Positions 17,843 through 26,726 of a stretch of 64,000 nt of DNA are shown in pieces. This stretch comes from Rheinheimera pacifica (GTDB lineage: Bacteria > Pseudomonadota > Gammaproteobacteria > Enterobacterales > Alteromonadaceae): positions 80,530 to 144,529 of the forward strand of contig NZ_FNXF01000003.1 in the NCBI RefSeq assembly GCF_900108485.1. Direction: 5' to 3'. Position numbers and translations under genes: made by a program. The notes beneath the pieces are model-generated. The model was not told where the DNA came from and did not search any database. It worked only from the letters and a program-made list of their open reading frames with translations. Every line of letters begins with the position of its first letter. Within the stretch, counting starts at the first letter, position 1.

Positions 17843-19197
17843 CAGCGCTTTATACCCGTTTTATTTCAGCCATAATTTTCCCGCTGCAGGAATATTTTAA
17901 AAAGCATGACAGCGTACGCCGCCGCCGCCAGTTAGAGCAAAGCCAGTGGTTGCCACTGGAGAAATTGCAACAGTTGCAAAACCACAACCTGCAGCGCTTT
18001 ATTACTCAGCTTTACCAGCAGGTGCCCTACTACCGCAGCCTGATGCAACAACACAACCTTACGCCTGATGATATTCAAACTGCGGCTGACTTAAGCAAAC
18101 TACCATTTTTAACTAAAGCGCTGATCAGCGAGCATTTTACTACACTAAAAGCCGATAATGCCGGCGAGCTGAAGCGCTTTAACACCGGCGGTTCCAGCGG
18201 CCAACCGTTGATTTTTTTACTCGGCAACGAACGGGTATCGCACGATGTTGCTGCCAAATGGCGGGCAACGCGCTGGTGGAATGTGGATATTGGCGACAAA
18301 GAAATTGTTGCCTGGGGCTCTCCTATTGAGCTTAATGCTCAGGATAAAGCCCGCATCTGGCGCGACCGGCTGTTTCGCTCGGAACTGGTGCCAGCCTTTG
18401 ATTTAACTGAAGATAAACTACTGAGCTTTTTACAGCAAATACGCGATGTTAAACCGCGCATGTTGTTCGGCTATCCGTCGGTTTACCACTTGCTGGCCCA
18501 AACGGCACAGCGTCATGGTATTGCCATGAACAATCTGGGCATTAAAGTAGTATTTGTTACCTCTGAGCGGCTCTACCCTTATCAGCGTGAGCTGATAAGC
18601 TCGGTATTTGGTGCGCCGGTAGCTAACGGCTATGGTGGCCGCGATGCCGGTTTTATTGCCCATCAATGCCCGCACGGCGGCATGCATTTATCCTACGAAG
18701 ACATTATTGTAGAAATAGTGGATGCTCAGGGCCAGGTGCTGCCTGCCGGGCAGGCCGGAGAAATTGTGGTTACCCACCTGGCCACCTCGGAATTTCCTTT
18801 TGTGCGCTACCGTACCGGCGATGTCGGCACCATCGCGACAAACAGCTGCAGCTGTGGCCGCAGTTTGCCGCTGCTGGAATCTATTGAGGGGCGCAGCACC
18901 GATTTTGTTATGGCCGCTGACGGCACTATGATGCACGGCCTGGCACTGATTTATATTCTGCGCGACATTAGTGGTATAACAGCATTTAAAATTGTGCAGG
19001 AGTCACTCAGCCTGACTGCTGTGCAGGTGGTATGGCAACAGGGCGAATTACCTGCTGACATACGCCAGCAAATCTGCAGTGGCCTCCAAGCCAGGCTGGG
19101 ACAAAACGTGGAAATTGATGTGCAACAGTGCGATGAAATAAAACCAGAAAAATCAGGCAAGTATCGCTACGTTATTAGCAAGGTAACAGCGGTATGA
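17839..19197 (+). CDS. CapK/PaaK-like adenylate-forming ligase
   Basis: A 452-residue member of the phenylacetate-CoA ligase (PaaK)/CapK family of adenylate-forming enzymes. The phosphate loop TGGSSGQP is at 116-123. YPSVYHLLAQ, ANGYGGRDAGFIA and the acidic YRTGDVGTI segment mark the AMP-binding core. A four-cysteine-like patch (CSCGRSLP) follows, and the C-terminus KPEKSGKYRYV carries the usual catalytic lysine region. CapK homologues occur in capsule loci and probably activate a carboxylic acid for transfer to sugar. The acid used here is unknown. ATGA overlaps join it to both the upstream glycosyltransferase and the downstream microprotein. Confidence 0.85.
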   Translation: MTALYTRFISAIIFPLQEYFKKHDSVRRRRQLEQSQWLPLEKLQQLQNHNLQRFITQLYQQVPYYRSLMQQHNLTPDDIQTAADLSKLPFLTKALISEHFTTLKADNAGELKRFNTGGSSGQPLIFLLGNERVSHDVAAKWRATRWWNVDIGDKEIVAWGSPIELNAQDKARIWRDRLFRSELVPAFDLTEDKLLSFLQQIRDVKPRMLFGYPSVYHLLAQTAQRHGIAMNNLGIKVVFVTSERLYPYQRELISSVFGAPVANGYGGRDAGFIAHQCPHGGMHLSYEDIIVEIVDAQGQVLPAGQAGEIVVTHLATSEFPFVRYRTGDVGTIATNSCSCGRSLPLLESIEGRSTDFVMAADGTMMHGLALIYILRDISGITAFKIVQESLSLTAVQVVWQQGELPADIRQQICSGLQARLGQNVEIDVQQCDEIKPEKSGKYRYVISKVTAV

Positions 19198-19277
19198 TCG
19201 ATAGTTTTTACCTGTTAACGGCCATAGTCGCGGTGTGCTACCTGTTATATTGGGCTGACAGGCAGGATAAAAGCTGA
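19194..19277 (+). CDS. Translationally coupled 27-residue membrane microprotein
   Basis: A short open frame of 27 codons plus stop. Its ATG (19194-19196) overlaps the ligase stop by four bases, and its TGA (19275-19277) shares one base with the ATG of the next gene (19277-19279). The translation has one hydrophobic helix at about residues 4-20 (FYLLTAIVAVCYLLYWA) and a charged tail DRQDKS, so a single-span inner-membrane peptide is expected. A weak AAGG lies ten bases before the ATG. Overlaps at both ends in an operon full of ATGA junctions argue for real translation. I recognise no family. It could assist the adjacent O-antigen-ligase-like membrane protein, or only couple translation between its neighbours. 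Confidence 0.65.
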   Translation: MIDSFYLLTAIVAVCYLLYWADRQDKS

Positions 19278-20626
19278 TGCGCGATTTATTACTGGTTCTG
19301 TTTTTATTTGTCGCGATTTATTTCTGCTTTAAACGGCCATTTTTAGGGATTGCATCCTGGGCATGGATCTCGCTGATGGCCCCGGCGAACTGGGCGTTTG
19401 GTTTTTCCAGCAGTTTCCGGCTTAACCTGACCATAGTACTGGTCACGGTTATATCCTATATTGTGGTGCAAAAAAGAAAGACTTTTGCTTTCAATTCAAT
19501 AAGTTTCTGGATTTTGTTATTCGCCATCTGGACATTAATTACCTCGTTTACCAGCTTGCACAGTATCTCAACGTACGCAACTGACTACTGGCAGCAGTTT
19601 ATTAAGGTATTAATTTTTTACTTCTTTATATCTCTGATTATTAATAAAAAACTACATATAGACACCTTAATATGGGCAATTGTGCTGGCCATTTCCTCCT
19701 ATGCCGCCATGGAGTCGGTTAAATTTATTCTGTCAGGTGGTGGCCATATGGTTACAGGCCGGGCCGGTGCTATCCGCGATCGTAACGATTTTGCCGTTGC
19801 CGTTAATATGTGTATTCCACTGATCGTTTATCTGATCTACGCCACCCGGCATTATTACTTAAAACTGGGCTTGTGGGGCCTGCTGCTAATGAACATTCTG
19901 GCTATTGTCGGCACAGGTTCACGTGGCGGTTTTATTGGTCTGACAATACTGGCTTTAGCATTTTGGTGGAAGTCTAAACGTAAACTACTTTGGGCCCTGT
20001 TAGCCCTTATTATATTGCCCACCGCTTATCAGTCTACGCCGGAACATTGGCGCGAAAGACAAAGCACCATTGAAACTGCATCCACCGATGACGCCTCTTT
20101 TATCGGCAGGTTATGGGCCTGGAAAATTGCAGTTATGATAGCGCGCGACCACCCTATTACAGGTGCCGGATTTATGGGGGCAACAGACCACCTGGTGTGG
20201 CATAGCTACGCGCCTTTCACGCCATTTTTTGGCCCGATTGAAACACCAGAAATACCTGAAGGTTCAGCCCCTAAAGCCGCACATAATATCTATTTTCAGG
20301 TATTGGGTGATCACGGCTATGTTGGCTTAAGCATCTTTCTGATGATTTTAACCAGTATGTTATGGGTAAACAGAGGTAACCGGTTAAAAGCCAAAAAACA
20401 TCAACAGCTCTGGTGCGAAAAACTCAGCGCAGCAATATCATTGTCTCTGATAGGTTTTTGTGTCACCGGCGCTAACGTTAGCCTGGCGTATTTTGACTTA
20501 TTTTATGCCCTGGCTGGCATTGTCTCGGTAATATCGATATATAAACTTTATCAGCCGCAGCAACGGCCAGCCAAAAACGATACAACAGCAGAAACCACAC
20601 CCTATCGGCCAAAGCTAACCTACTAG
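19277..20626 (+). CDS. XrtA-associated O-antigen ligase/polymerase-like protein
   Basis: A 449-residue polytopic inner-membrane protein of the Wzy/WaaL superfamily, in the exosortase A-associated putative O-glycosylation ligase group. About ten to twelve hydrophobic helices are visible. The large periplasmic loop after residue ~270 holds the conserved RLWAWKIA and AAHNIYFQVLGDHGYVG segments, including the histidine expected of O-antigen ligases. It probably polymerises the repeat unit or transfers glycan to a protein or lipid acceptor, perhaps the PEP-CTERM protein. It is the last gene of the long rightward operon and is followed by a strong hairpin. Confidence 0.88.
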   Translation: MRDLLLVLFLFVAIYFCFKRPFLGIASWAWISLMAPANWAFGFSSSFRLNLTIVLVTVISYIVVQKRKTFAFNSISFWILLFAIWTLITSFTSLHSISTYATDYWQQFIKVLIFYFFISLIINKKLHIDTLIWAIVLAISSYAAMESVKFILSGGGHMVTGRAGAIRDRNDFAVAVNMCIPLIVYLIYATRHYYLKLGLWGLLLMNILAIVGTGSRGGFIGLTILALAFWWKSKRKLLWALLALIILPTAYQSTPEHWRERQSTIETASTDDASFIGRLWAWKIAVMIARDHPITGAGFMGATDHLVWHSYAPFTPFFGPIETPEIPEGSAPKAAHNIYFQVLGDHGYVGLSIFLMILTSMLWVNRGNRLKAKKHQQLWCEKLSAAISLSLIGFCVTGANVSLAYFDLFYALAGIVSVISIYKLYQPQQRPAKNDTTAETTPYRPKLTY

Positions 20627-20628
20627 AA

Positions 20629-20654
20629 ACTCTGCGCTTAATAAAGCGCAGAGT
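20629..20654. terminator. Hairpin terminator between convergent genes
   Basis: ACTCTGCGCTT (20629-20639) pairs perfectly with AAGCGCAGAGT (20644-20654) around an AATA loop, between the end of the XrtA core operon and the 3' end of the leftward repeat protein. T runs on both sides are short, so strength is uncertain. It probably serves both directions. Confidence 0.65.
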
Positions 20655-20658
20655 GGCT

Positions 20659-21375
20659 TTAAGGTATTATCCTGCCTTGTGCCTGCAGTTTATTTCTCAA
20701 CCCCGGCACCGGGTAGCCAAGCTGATAAGCTCTGGTTGCGTAATGTACGGCGTCATCTGTCTGCCCGGCATCAAGTGAGTACCAGCCCAAAAAGTAATTT
20801 AACTCTGCTGATTCAGCCTGCAAATTCTCAGGTGCCTGTTTCAACACTTTTAGTGCAGCTTTGGCATCGCCGTTTCTTTTCAGGTAATAAGCTAAAGCCG
20901 TGTAAGACAGTGAGTTATTTTTATGGGTTTTTAATAAGCCCCGCAGCGTCTCAAAACCGGCCTGTTTGTCGCCCATTTCAAAATGCACCTTGGCCATATC
21001 AATATAAATTTCCGGGTACCAGCTGTGATCTTTATTGATATTGCGTGCAGTAAACTGAATTTCACTTAGTGCCCGCTTTAAATTTGCTTCACGCAGATTA
21101 CCCGAGCTTGACTCGGCACGTTTAAGATAGACCACCCCAGCACAATAGTGCCAGGCTCCGCCAGCTGATTCGGCAAAGGCCAGCGCCTTACTACTGTCGG
21201 CTTTACTCTGGTTAGGGTACAAACCGGATTTACGCGCTGAGCCGGTTGCAGAATATGCCAGTTTGCAACGTTGATCCCAGGTACTGAACTCAGCCTGGGT
21301 AGGCGTAAAATCAAAACCGAACACAGATGTCGGTAATATTAGCGCTGCGGTATAAATAAAAACTGATTTTTTCAT
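20659..21375 (-). CDS. Secreted TPR-like repeat protein of unknown function
   Basis: A 238-residue protein with a signal peptide MKKSVFIYTAALILPTSVFG and helical repeats that look like tetratricopeptide units (for example LSYTALAYYLKRNGDAKAAL and LNYFLGWYSLDAGQTDDAVH). It is likely periplasmic and a protein-protein adaptor. The frame could start at 21384, but AGGGA lies eight bases before the ATG at 21375, and that start gives a normal Lys-Lys signal peptide. It is transcribed alone, against the flanking glycan genes. I recognise no named family. Confidence 0.75.
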   Translation of the reverse strand: MKKSVFIYTAALILPTSVFGFDFTPTQAEFSTWDQRCKLAYSATGSARKSGLYPNQSKADSSKALAFAESAGGAWHYCAGVVYLKRAESSSGNLREANLKRALSEIQFTARNINKDHSWYPEIYIDMAKVHFEMGDKQAGFETLRGLLKTHKNNSLSYTALAYYLKRNGDAKAALKVLKQAPENLQAESAELNYFLGWYSLDAGQTDDAVHYATRAYQLGYPVPGLRNKLQAQGRIIP

Positions 21376-21536
21376 CACTACCATCCCTGATAAATATTAT
21401 TAAAAGCAAAAACGCATTAACCATAGCAAAATCCGGCCAATTTAGCATTACTGATCATCCGGCTTTAACTTTGCCGCGCCAGACGTTAGAATGGCGCATT
21501 GCCGTAAAGGTTATGGCAAAAATTCAAGAGGATTGC

Positions 21537-22970
21537 ATGGATAGCATATCCAGCCGGGCCCGCACGGCTTTCAGATGGACATTGAGTTTGCGACTGCTGT
21601 CACAGGTGTTTACCTGGCTTTCGTCTCTTTTTGTTATCCGCCTGCTCACTCCGGCTGATTATGGCATAGTGGCCATTGCTGAAATGGTGCTGATGCTGGC
21701 ACTGCAATTTGCCAGTGCCGGGCTGGGTGACGTTCTGGTGCGGCAAAAGCAGCTGGACGAGCCTTACATCAGAAAAATTCTCAGCTTACTTATGCTGCTA
21801 AACGGCGGCCTTGCCATATTGCAGCTCAGTTTTGCTGGCGCTGTAGCCGCTTTCTACCAGCAACCGGCTCTGGAATATGTGCTGTACGTTTCGGCAGCGG
21901 TGTTTCTGGTAATGCCATGGATCACGGTGTCATCCAACCTGCTTGCCAGAGAAATGAATTTTAAAAGCCGCTCTAAAATCGATTTTGCCGCCACCCTCAG
22001 CGGCAGCGCGCTGGCATTGCTGTTAGCCTTTTATGGCTTTGGTTTCTGGTCACTGATACTGTCAAATATTGTGGTGGTGTTTATCCGCGCTATTGGCTAT
22101 AACCTGACGCTGCGCCGGTTTTACCTGCCACTGTTTCAGTTTGGTGGCATGTTGCCGGCATTAAAATTTGGCCTGACATTGATGGCTACCGGCATACTGT
22201 TTACGCTATTTATGAAAGCCGACATTCTGATTGCGGCCAGATTTATTGAAGCCAGCCAGCTTGGCTATTACGCCGTGGCAATGCATCTGGCATTAATGCC
22301 AATGACAAAAGCCATGCCGCTGATTAATGAAGTTGCTTACCCTATGTACGCCGCTATCGGGCACGACAAGCAAAAGTATCAGCAGGTATTCTGTTATATG
22401 CTGCGCATTATTACCCTATTTTGCTTCCCGTTATTTTATGGTTTTGCCGCTACTGCCGATGAGCTGGTGCAACTGGTGCTGGGCCAGCACTGGAGCCATG
22501 CCGTGTTGCCGTTGCAGCTGATACTGCTGACCATACCGCTGCGCATTATTTCAAACCTGTTTACACCGCTGATGAAGGCGCTGGGCTTTCCCTCTACCGG
22601 CCTTATCCATGTCAGTTTTTCGCTGTTGCTGACGGTCATTGCCATTTATTTTGCTTCGGGCTATGGAATTACCGCGGTGGCAGCATCCTGGCTTATTACC
22701 ACCCCCCTGTTTTTCCTGTTTGCGGTATACTTATGCGCTTCGCGCGCGGGTATCAGCAGCATGGCAATTATCGGGGCAGTTATGCCGCCATTGCTGTTAT
22801 CCTGCGCTATGTTGGGGTTACTGTATGGCATGCAGCAACTGGTATTGGCCGACATGGCTATGCTGCCAAGGCTGATGATCATGATAGTGGCCGGTGCAGT
22901 GTTTTATGCGCTTGCGCTGCGCTTGTGTTTTAAAGAACGTTTTAACGAGGCCCTGAAATTCAGGCTCTGA
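21537..22970 (+). CDS. Wzx-type polysaccharide flippase (MOP superfamily)
   Basis: A 477-residue protein with about twelve to fourteen transmembrane helices of the oligosaccharide flippase family. FVIRLLTPADYGIVAIAEM near the N-terminus is the usual signature. It should flip the undecaprenyl-linked repeat unit across the inner membrane for polymerisation. A TTG at 21471 would extend the frame by 22 residues of unlikely sequence. The ATG at 21537 follows AGAGGA and begins MDSISSRARTAFRWT, so it is chosen. It heads the second, probably variable, rightward glycan module. Confidence 0.9.
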   Translation: MDSISSRARTAFRWTLSLRLLSQVFTWLSSLFVIRLLTPADYGIVAIAEMVLMLALQFASAGLGDVLVRQKQLDEPYIRKILSLLMLLNGGLAILQLSFAGAVAAFYQQPALEYVLYVSAAVFLVMPWITVSSNLLAREMNFKSRSKIDFAATLSGSALALLLAFYGFGFWSLILSNIVVVFIRAIGYNLTLRRFYLPLFQFGGMLPALKFGLTLMATGILFTLFMKADILIAARFIEASQLGYYAVAMHLALMPMTKAMPLINEVAYPMYAAIGHDKQKYQQVFCYMLRIITLFCFPLFYGFAATADELVQLVLGQHWSHAVLPLQLILLTIPLRIISNLFTPLMKALGFPSTGLIHVSFSLLLTVIAIYFASGYGITAVAASWLITTPLFFLFAVYLCASRAGISSMAIIGAVMPPLLLSCAMLGLLYGMQQLVLADMAMLPRLMIMIVAGAVFYALALRLCFKERFNEALKFRL

Positions 22971-22985
22971 TACAAGGATAGTATT

Positions 22986-23891
22986 TTGCAGCTCTATTAT
23001 TTTAAAGATAAAGAAGGTAATTTCGGCGACGATCTGAACCCCTGGTTATGGCAGCAGTTGTTCCCGGATTTCTTCCGTGCTGATGCAGCCGAGCTGTTTG
23101 TCGGTGTAGGCACGCTGTTAAATCATCGCATTCCAGCGGCACCGGCGGTAACTGTATTTGGCTCCGGCCACGGTTATGGCCAGTTACCTGCCATCAATGC
23201 AAACTGGAAGTTCTACTGTGTACGCGGCCCGTTAACAGCTCAGGCGCTGGGGTTACCAGCAGAGCTGGCGATTACTGATCCGGCATCGTTATCTGCACAG
23301 TTGTATACCCCTGCCGTAAACAAACAATATAAAGTCAGTTTTATGCCGCATTGTGAAAGTGCGCGGCTGGGCGACTGGGCCAGAGTATGTCAGCAGGCCG
23401 GTATCCACTTTCTCGACCCGAGAAAACCTTTTCTGCAGGTTTTTGACGGCATCAGGCAATCAGAGCTACTGCTAACAGAAGCTATGCATGGCGCCATACT
23501 TGCCGACTCGTTTCGCGTACCATGGATCCCGGTAAAAGCCTATCCGCATATATCAGAATACAAATGGCAAGACTGGCTGCAGTCGGTACAGCTAACTGCA
23601 GAGTTTTCAGCTATTCCGCCGGTATGGCGAGGCGATCAGTCGGCAGAGAAAACCGTGCGGCTGAAAAATATGCTTAAGCGCAGCTTGCAAAATACGCCGT
23701 TATGGCGCTCAGACTGGGGAGCACCACCACCACGGCAATCTCCTGCACACCATATCGATCTGGTTGCGGCAAGATTGGCAGATATTGCCAATATCACCGC
23801 GCCGCACCTGAGCAGTAATACCGTATTTAATAACAACACGGCACGCTTGCAGGAAAAGGTACACCAGTTTAAGCAGGACTTTGGTATTTGA
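22986..23891 (+). CDS. Polysaccharide pyruvyl transferase family protein
   Basis: A 301-residue enzyme of the polysaccharide pyruvyl transferase family, which transfers pyruvate from phosphoenolpyruvate as a ketal onto sugars. Visible family features are GNFGDDLNPWLW near the N-terminus, FVGVGTLLNHRIP, RGPLTA and LLTEAMHGAILADSFRVPW. The gene uses a TTG start, with AAGGA at 22974-22978 and seven bases of spacing; no suitable ATG is near. It should add an acidic pyruvate group to the exopolysaccharide. It lies 15 bases after the flippase gene. Confidence 0.88.
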   Translation: MQLYYFKDKEGNFGDDLNPWLWQQLFPDFFRADAAELFVGVGTLLNHRIPAAPAVTVFGSGHGYGQLPAINANWKFYCVRGPLTAQALGLPAELAITDPASLSAQLYTPAVNKQYKVSFMPHCESARLGDWARVCQQAGIHFLDPRKPFLQVFDGIRQSELLLTEAMHGAILADSFRVPWIPVKAYPHISEYKWQDWLQSVQLTAEFSAIPPVWRGDQSAEKTVRLKNMLKRSLQNTPLWRSDWGAPPPRQSPAHHIDLVAARLADIANITAPHLSSNTVFNNNTARLQEKVHQFKQDFGI

Positions 23892-23892
23892 A

Positions 23893-24870
23893 ATGGTATC
23901 TGAAATGACAAGCCCTTTAGTCAGTGTCATTATCCCGTGCTATAACAGCGCCGCCCATATTACAGCAGCGATTGACAGCGTACTGACGCAGGATTACGCC
24001 AACATCGAAGTCATAGTAGTAGATGACGGCTCAACCGATAACAGCATTGATATTTTGCGCCAGTTTGGTGACAAAATTATTGTGCTGCAACAGGCTAACC
24101 AGGGGCCTGCAGCAGCCCGGAATGCCGGTATGCGCATCGCCAGCGGGCAGTTTATCGCCTTTAATGACAGTGACGATTTATGGTTACCCGGTAAATTAAC
24201 CGCACAGATCACCTATTTACAACAACACCCGGAGATCGGCTTATGCTATTGCGGCTGGGCCATCTGGCATGGTGAAACGTCGCTGGAGCAGATCTCTGCT
24301 CAACTGGCTGATGCCGGTCAGACTGATGCAGCTGAAGATGCCTATTACAGTGGCTGGTTATATCTGAAGCTGCTGAAAGACTCGGTTATTCATACCATAA
24401 CTGCCGTAATGCGGCGGGAAATAATAGACACCATTGGCATGTTTAATACGGATTACCGTATTGGCGAAGATCATGATTTCTGGCTGCGGATATCGCAACG
24501 ATATCAAATGGCAAAACTGTCGCAAACCTATGCGGTGTACCGTGATAACCCACATAGCACGACAAAAAAAGTACATGCGAAAAACTTCAGCCTGCTGGTG
24601 CTTGAATCTGCCGTGGCACGCTATGGCCTTACCTGCCCTTCCGGCGCACGAGAATCTCAGGCGGTTGTTAACAACTATCTGGGCGGCCGGCATTTTACTT
24701 ATGGCTATAATGCGATGATACAAGGCCACAGAGATAAAGCGCTGGTATCGTTTAAAGGTTGTATTCGCTATCGTTACCGGCTGGGTAAAGCGGTATTACT
24801 TAGTGCTATATGTGCAGTACCGCTGTTGTATAAACTGTTTTTACGTAAAAAAATACCGGCAAGTAGTTAA
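23893..24870 (+). CDS. GT2-family glycosyltransferase
   Basis: A 325-residue GT-A glycosyltransferase. VSVIIPCYNSAAHI opens the domain. VIVVDDGSTDNSIDIL follows with the nucleotide-binding aspartates, AARNAGM comes next, and NDSDDLW is the metal-binding DxD region. The acceptor side has GEDHDFWLRI, with the catalytic base region ED. The last ~20 residues are hydrophobic and basic and may attach to the membrane. Several starts are possible; the ATG at 23893, just past the pyruvyl transferase stop, is used, while the codon at 23881 would overlap it. It extends the repeat unit; donor unknown. Confidence 0.87.
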   Translation: MVSEMTSPLVSVIIPCYNSAAHITAAIDSVLTQDYANIEVIVVDDGSTDNSIDILRQFGDKIIVLQQANQGPAAARNAGMRIASGQFIAFNDSDDLWLPGKLTAQITYLQQHPEIGLCYCGWAIWHGETSLEQISAQLADAGQTDAAEDAYYSGWLYLKLLKDSVIHTITAVMRREIIDTIGMFNTDYRIGEDHDFWLRISQRYQMAKLSQTYAVYRDNPHSTTKKVHAKNFSLLVLESAVARYGLTCPSGARESQAVVNNYLGGRHFTYGYNAMIQGHRDKALVSFKGCIRYRYRLGKAVLLSAICAVPLLYKLFLRKKIPASS

Positions 24871-24914
24871 GTGAAACAATGATTGTTAACTGTAATAAAG
24901 TAAGGAATACCATA

Positions 24915-26726
24915 ATGTGGCGCCATGCAGGAACTGACACCTTTACAGCAGCTGATGCCGGCACTACCACGCCGCCCAGCTATATGCTTAGCCTTAACGG
25001 GACAGGTGCACTGAATACACTGCATATTTTCAGCCAGCGCCCGTTGCAGGTAGCAGAAGATGACCAGACACTGGTATGCCTGCTGGGCCGGGTGAGGCCA
25101 TATAACCAAGATTACCTGCCCAGCGATGCTGCACAATGGTTTTTACAGTTGCATCAGCAACAGCCGCAACAGTTTTATACGCAGATTGCCGGTTTCTTTG
25201 TATTGATCATTGTCGACAAACACCAGGGTACCGTTAGCATAGTCAATGACCATGTCGGCGCGGTGCCTTTTTATATCGACAGCAGACAACAAGGTCAACT
25301 GGTACTGAGCGACAGCCTGTCGTTATTGCGCCAGCATAACCCCTGCGTAAATCTGGATACACAAGCAGTATACAACTACTTGTATTTCCACTGCATTCCG
25401 TCGCCTGATGCCATATACCAGCAAATCAAAAAGCTGGAACCGGGTGTAACCTTTACGGTTGGCCCAGATGGCAACCTGCATAGCGAAACCTATTATCAGC
25501 CTGATTTCACCCCATCAGCCGAACCACAGCAGTTATTACAGCAGCAATGTCAGCAACTGATCTCCGAAGCCGTTGCGCGTAATATCAGCCCCGACTGCGC
25601 AGCCTTTTTAAGCGGTGGGCTGGATAGTTCAACAGTAGCCGGTATGCTGGCAAAGCACAGCGCTAATACCGGTGCCAGCGCCAAAACCTATTCGATTGGT
25701 TTTGAAGCACAAGGCTACGACGAAACAGCCTATGCCCTGATCACAGCAAAACATTTCGGCACCGAACATAAAGTGCATTACCTGCAGCCGGCAGAAATCA
25801 CGCAGCATTTTAGCACCGTGGCCGCCGCCTTTAATGAACCCTTTGGTAACTCTTCTGCGATGGCAGCGTATATCTGTGCCAAAGTGGCTGCAGACGATGG
25901 TATAAAAGTGCTGTTAGCCGGCGATGGTGGCGACGAAATATTTGCCGGTAACGAGCGCTACGTCAAACAAAAAACCTTTGAACATTACCGTGCCCTGCCA
26001 GGCCCACTGCGCTTATCGCTGGACCTGTGTTTCTACAACGGCCTGGCCGCAAAATTGCCGGGGCTGAAAAAGGCGTATAGCTATATTAACCAGGCCAAAG
26101 TCGCCTTACCGGATCGGCTGGACAGCTACAACTTTTTAAACCGGTTTGATATTAACGACATGTTTTGCCCGGCGTTTATTGCCCATATTGACAGCCAGTT
26201 GCCGTTACAACAAAAGCAACAACGTTATAAAGCGTGCCGCTCTGCTGATGCCGTTGACTGCATGATGTATCTGGACTGGAAATTTACCCTGGCAGATAAC
26301 GATTTGGTTAAAGTTAGCAGCATGTGTCAGCTGGCCGGTGTTGAAGTGCGTTACCCGCTGTTTGAAAAAGAAGTGGTCGATTTTAGCTGCAAAGTCAGCG
26401 CCGGTATAAAAGCACCGGGGCAAAAACTGCGTGATTTTTACAAACGCAGTTTTACCGGGTTTCTGCCCGATGCCACCCTCAGTAAAAGCAAACATGGTTT
26501 TGGCCTGCCGTTTGGCGTATGGATGAAACAACAACCTAAACTGCAACAAATAACCGCAGATAGTCTGGCCAGCCTGAAACAGCGCAATATTATTCAGCCA
26601 AGCTTTATCGATAAAGCACTGGCAACCTATCAGCAAGGCCATTCAGGTTATTATGGTGAGCTGGTATGGATTATGGTTACGCTGGAATTGTGGCTACAAC
26701 AACATGAGGCCGGTTATGTTGCATAA
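24915..26726 (+). CDS. Asparagine synthase-like protein with degenerate glutaminase domain
   Basis: A 603-residue AsnB-type protein. The C-terminal synthetase domain is intact: LSGGLDSS at about 232-239 and LLAGDGGDEIFAGNERY bind ATP and substrate. The N-terminal half still resembles a glutaminase domain in length and in segments such as IVNDHVGAVPFYI. However, it begins MWRHAGTD with no Cys at position 2, and the RGPD and FNGEIYN motifs are missing. The start at 24915 is set by AAGGA eight bases upstream; the ATG at 24879 gives no MC start either. It probably uses free ammonia or another amine, or makes a different amide bond (compare beta-lactam synthetase). Its neighbours suggest the substrate is a glycan precursor. 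Confidence 0.85.
   Translation: MWRHAGTDTFTAADAGTTTPPSYMLSLNGTGALNTLHIFSQRPLQVAEDDQTLVCLLGRVRPYNQDYLPSDAAQWFLQLHQQQPQQFYTQIAGFFVLIIVDKHQGTVSIVNDHVGAVPFYIDSRQQGQLVLSDSLSLLRQHNPCVNLDTQAVYNYLYFHCIPSPDAIYQQIKKLEPGVTFTVGPDGNLHSETYYQPDFTPSAEPQQLLQQQCQQLISEAVARNISPDCAAFLSGGLDSSTVAGMLAKHSANTGASAKTYSIGFEAQGYDETAYALITAKHFGTEHKVHYLQPAEITQHFSTVAAAFNEPFGNSSAMAAYICAKVAADDGIKVLLAGDGGDEIFAGNERYVKQKTFEHYRALPGPLRLSLDLCFYNGLAAKLPGLKKAYSYINQAKVALPDRLDSYNFLNRFDINDMFCPAFIAHIDSQLPLQQKQQRYKACRSADAVDCMMYLDWKFTLADNDLVKVSSMCQLAGVEVRYPLFEKEVVDFSCKVSAGIKAPGQKLRDFYKRSFTGFLPDATLSKSKHGFGLPFGVWMKQQPKLQQITADSLASLKQRNIIQPSFIDKALATYQQGHSGYYGELVWIMVTLELWLQQHEAGYVA

Noticed and set aside
21430-21455. Possible sigma-54 site on the minus strand (TTGGCCGGATTTTGCTA)
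   Set aside because: The GG-to-GC spacing is nine bases, not ten, and the -24 element is poor; one base is normally enough to abolish activity.
26205-26642. 145-codon frame on the minus strand
   Set aside because: It is antisense to the asparagine-synthase-like gene. The sense frame has clear motifs; the antisense frame has none.
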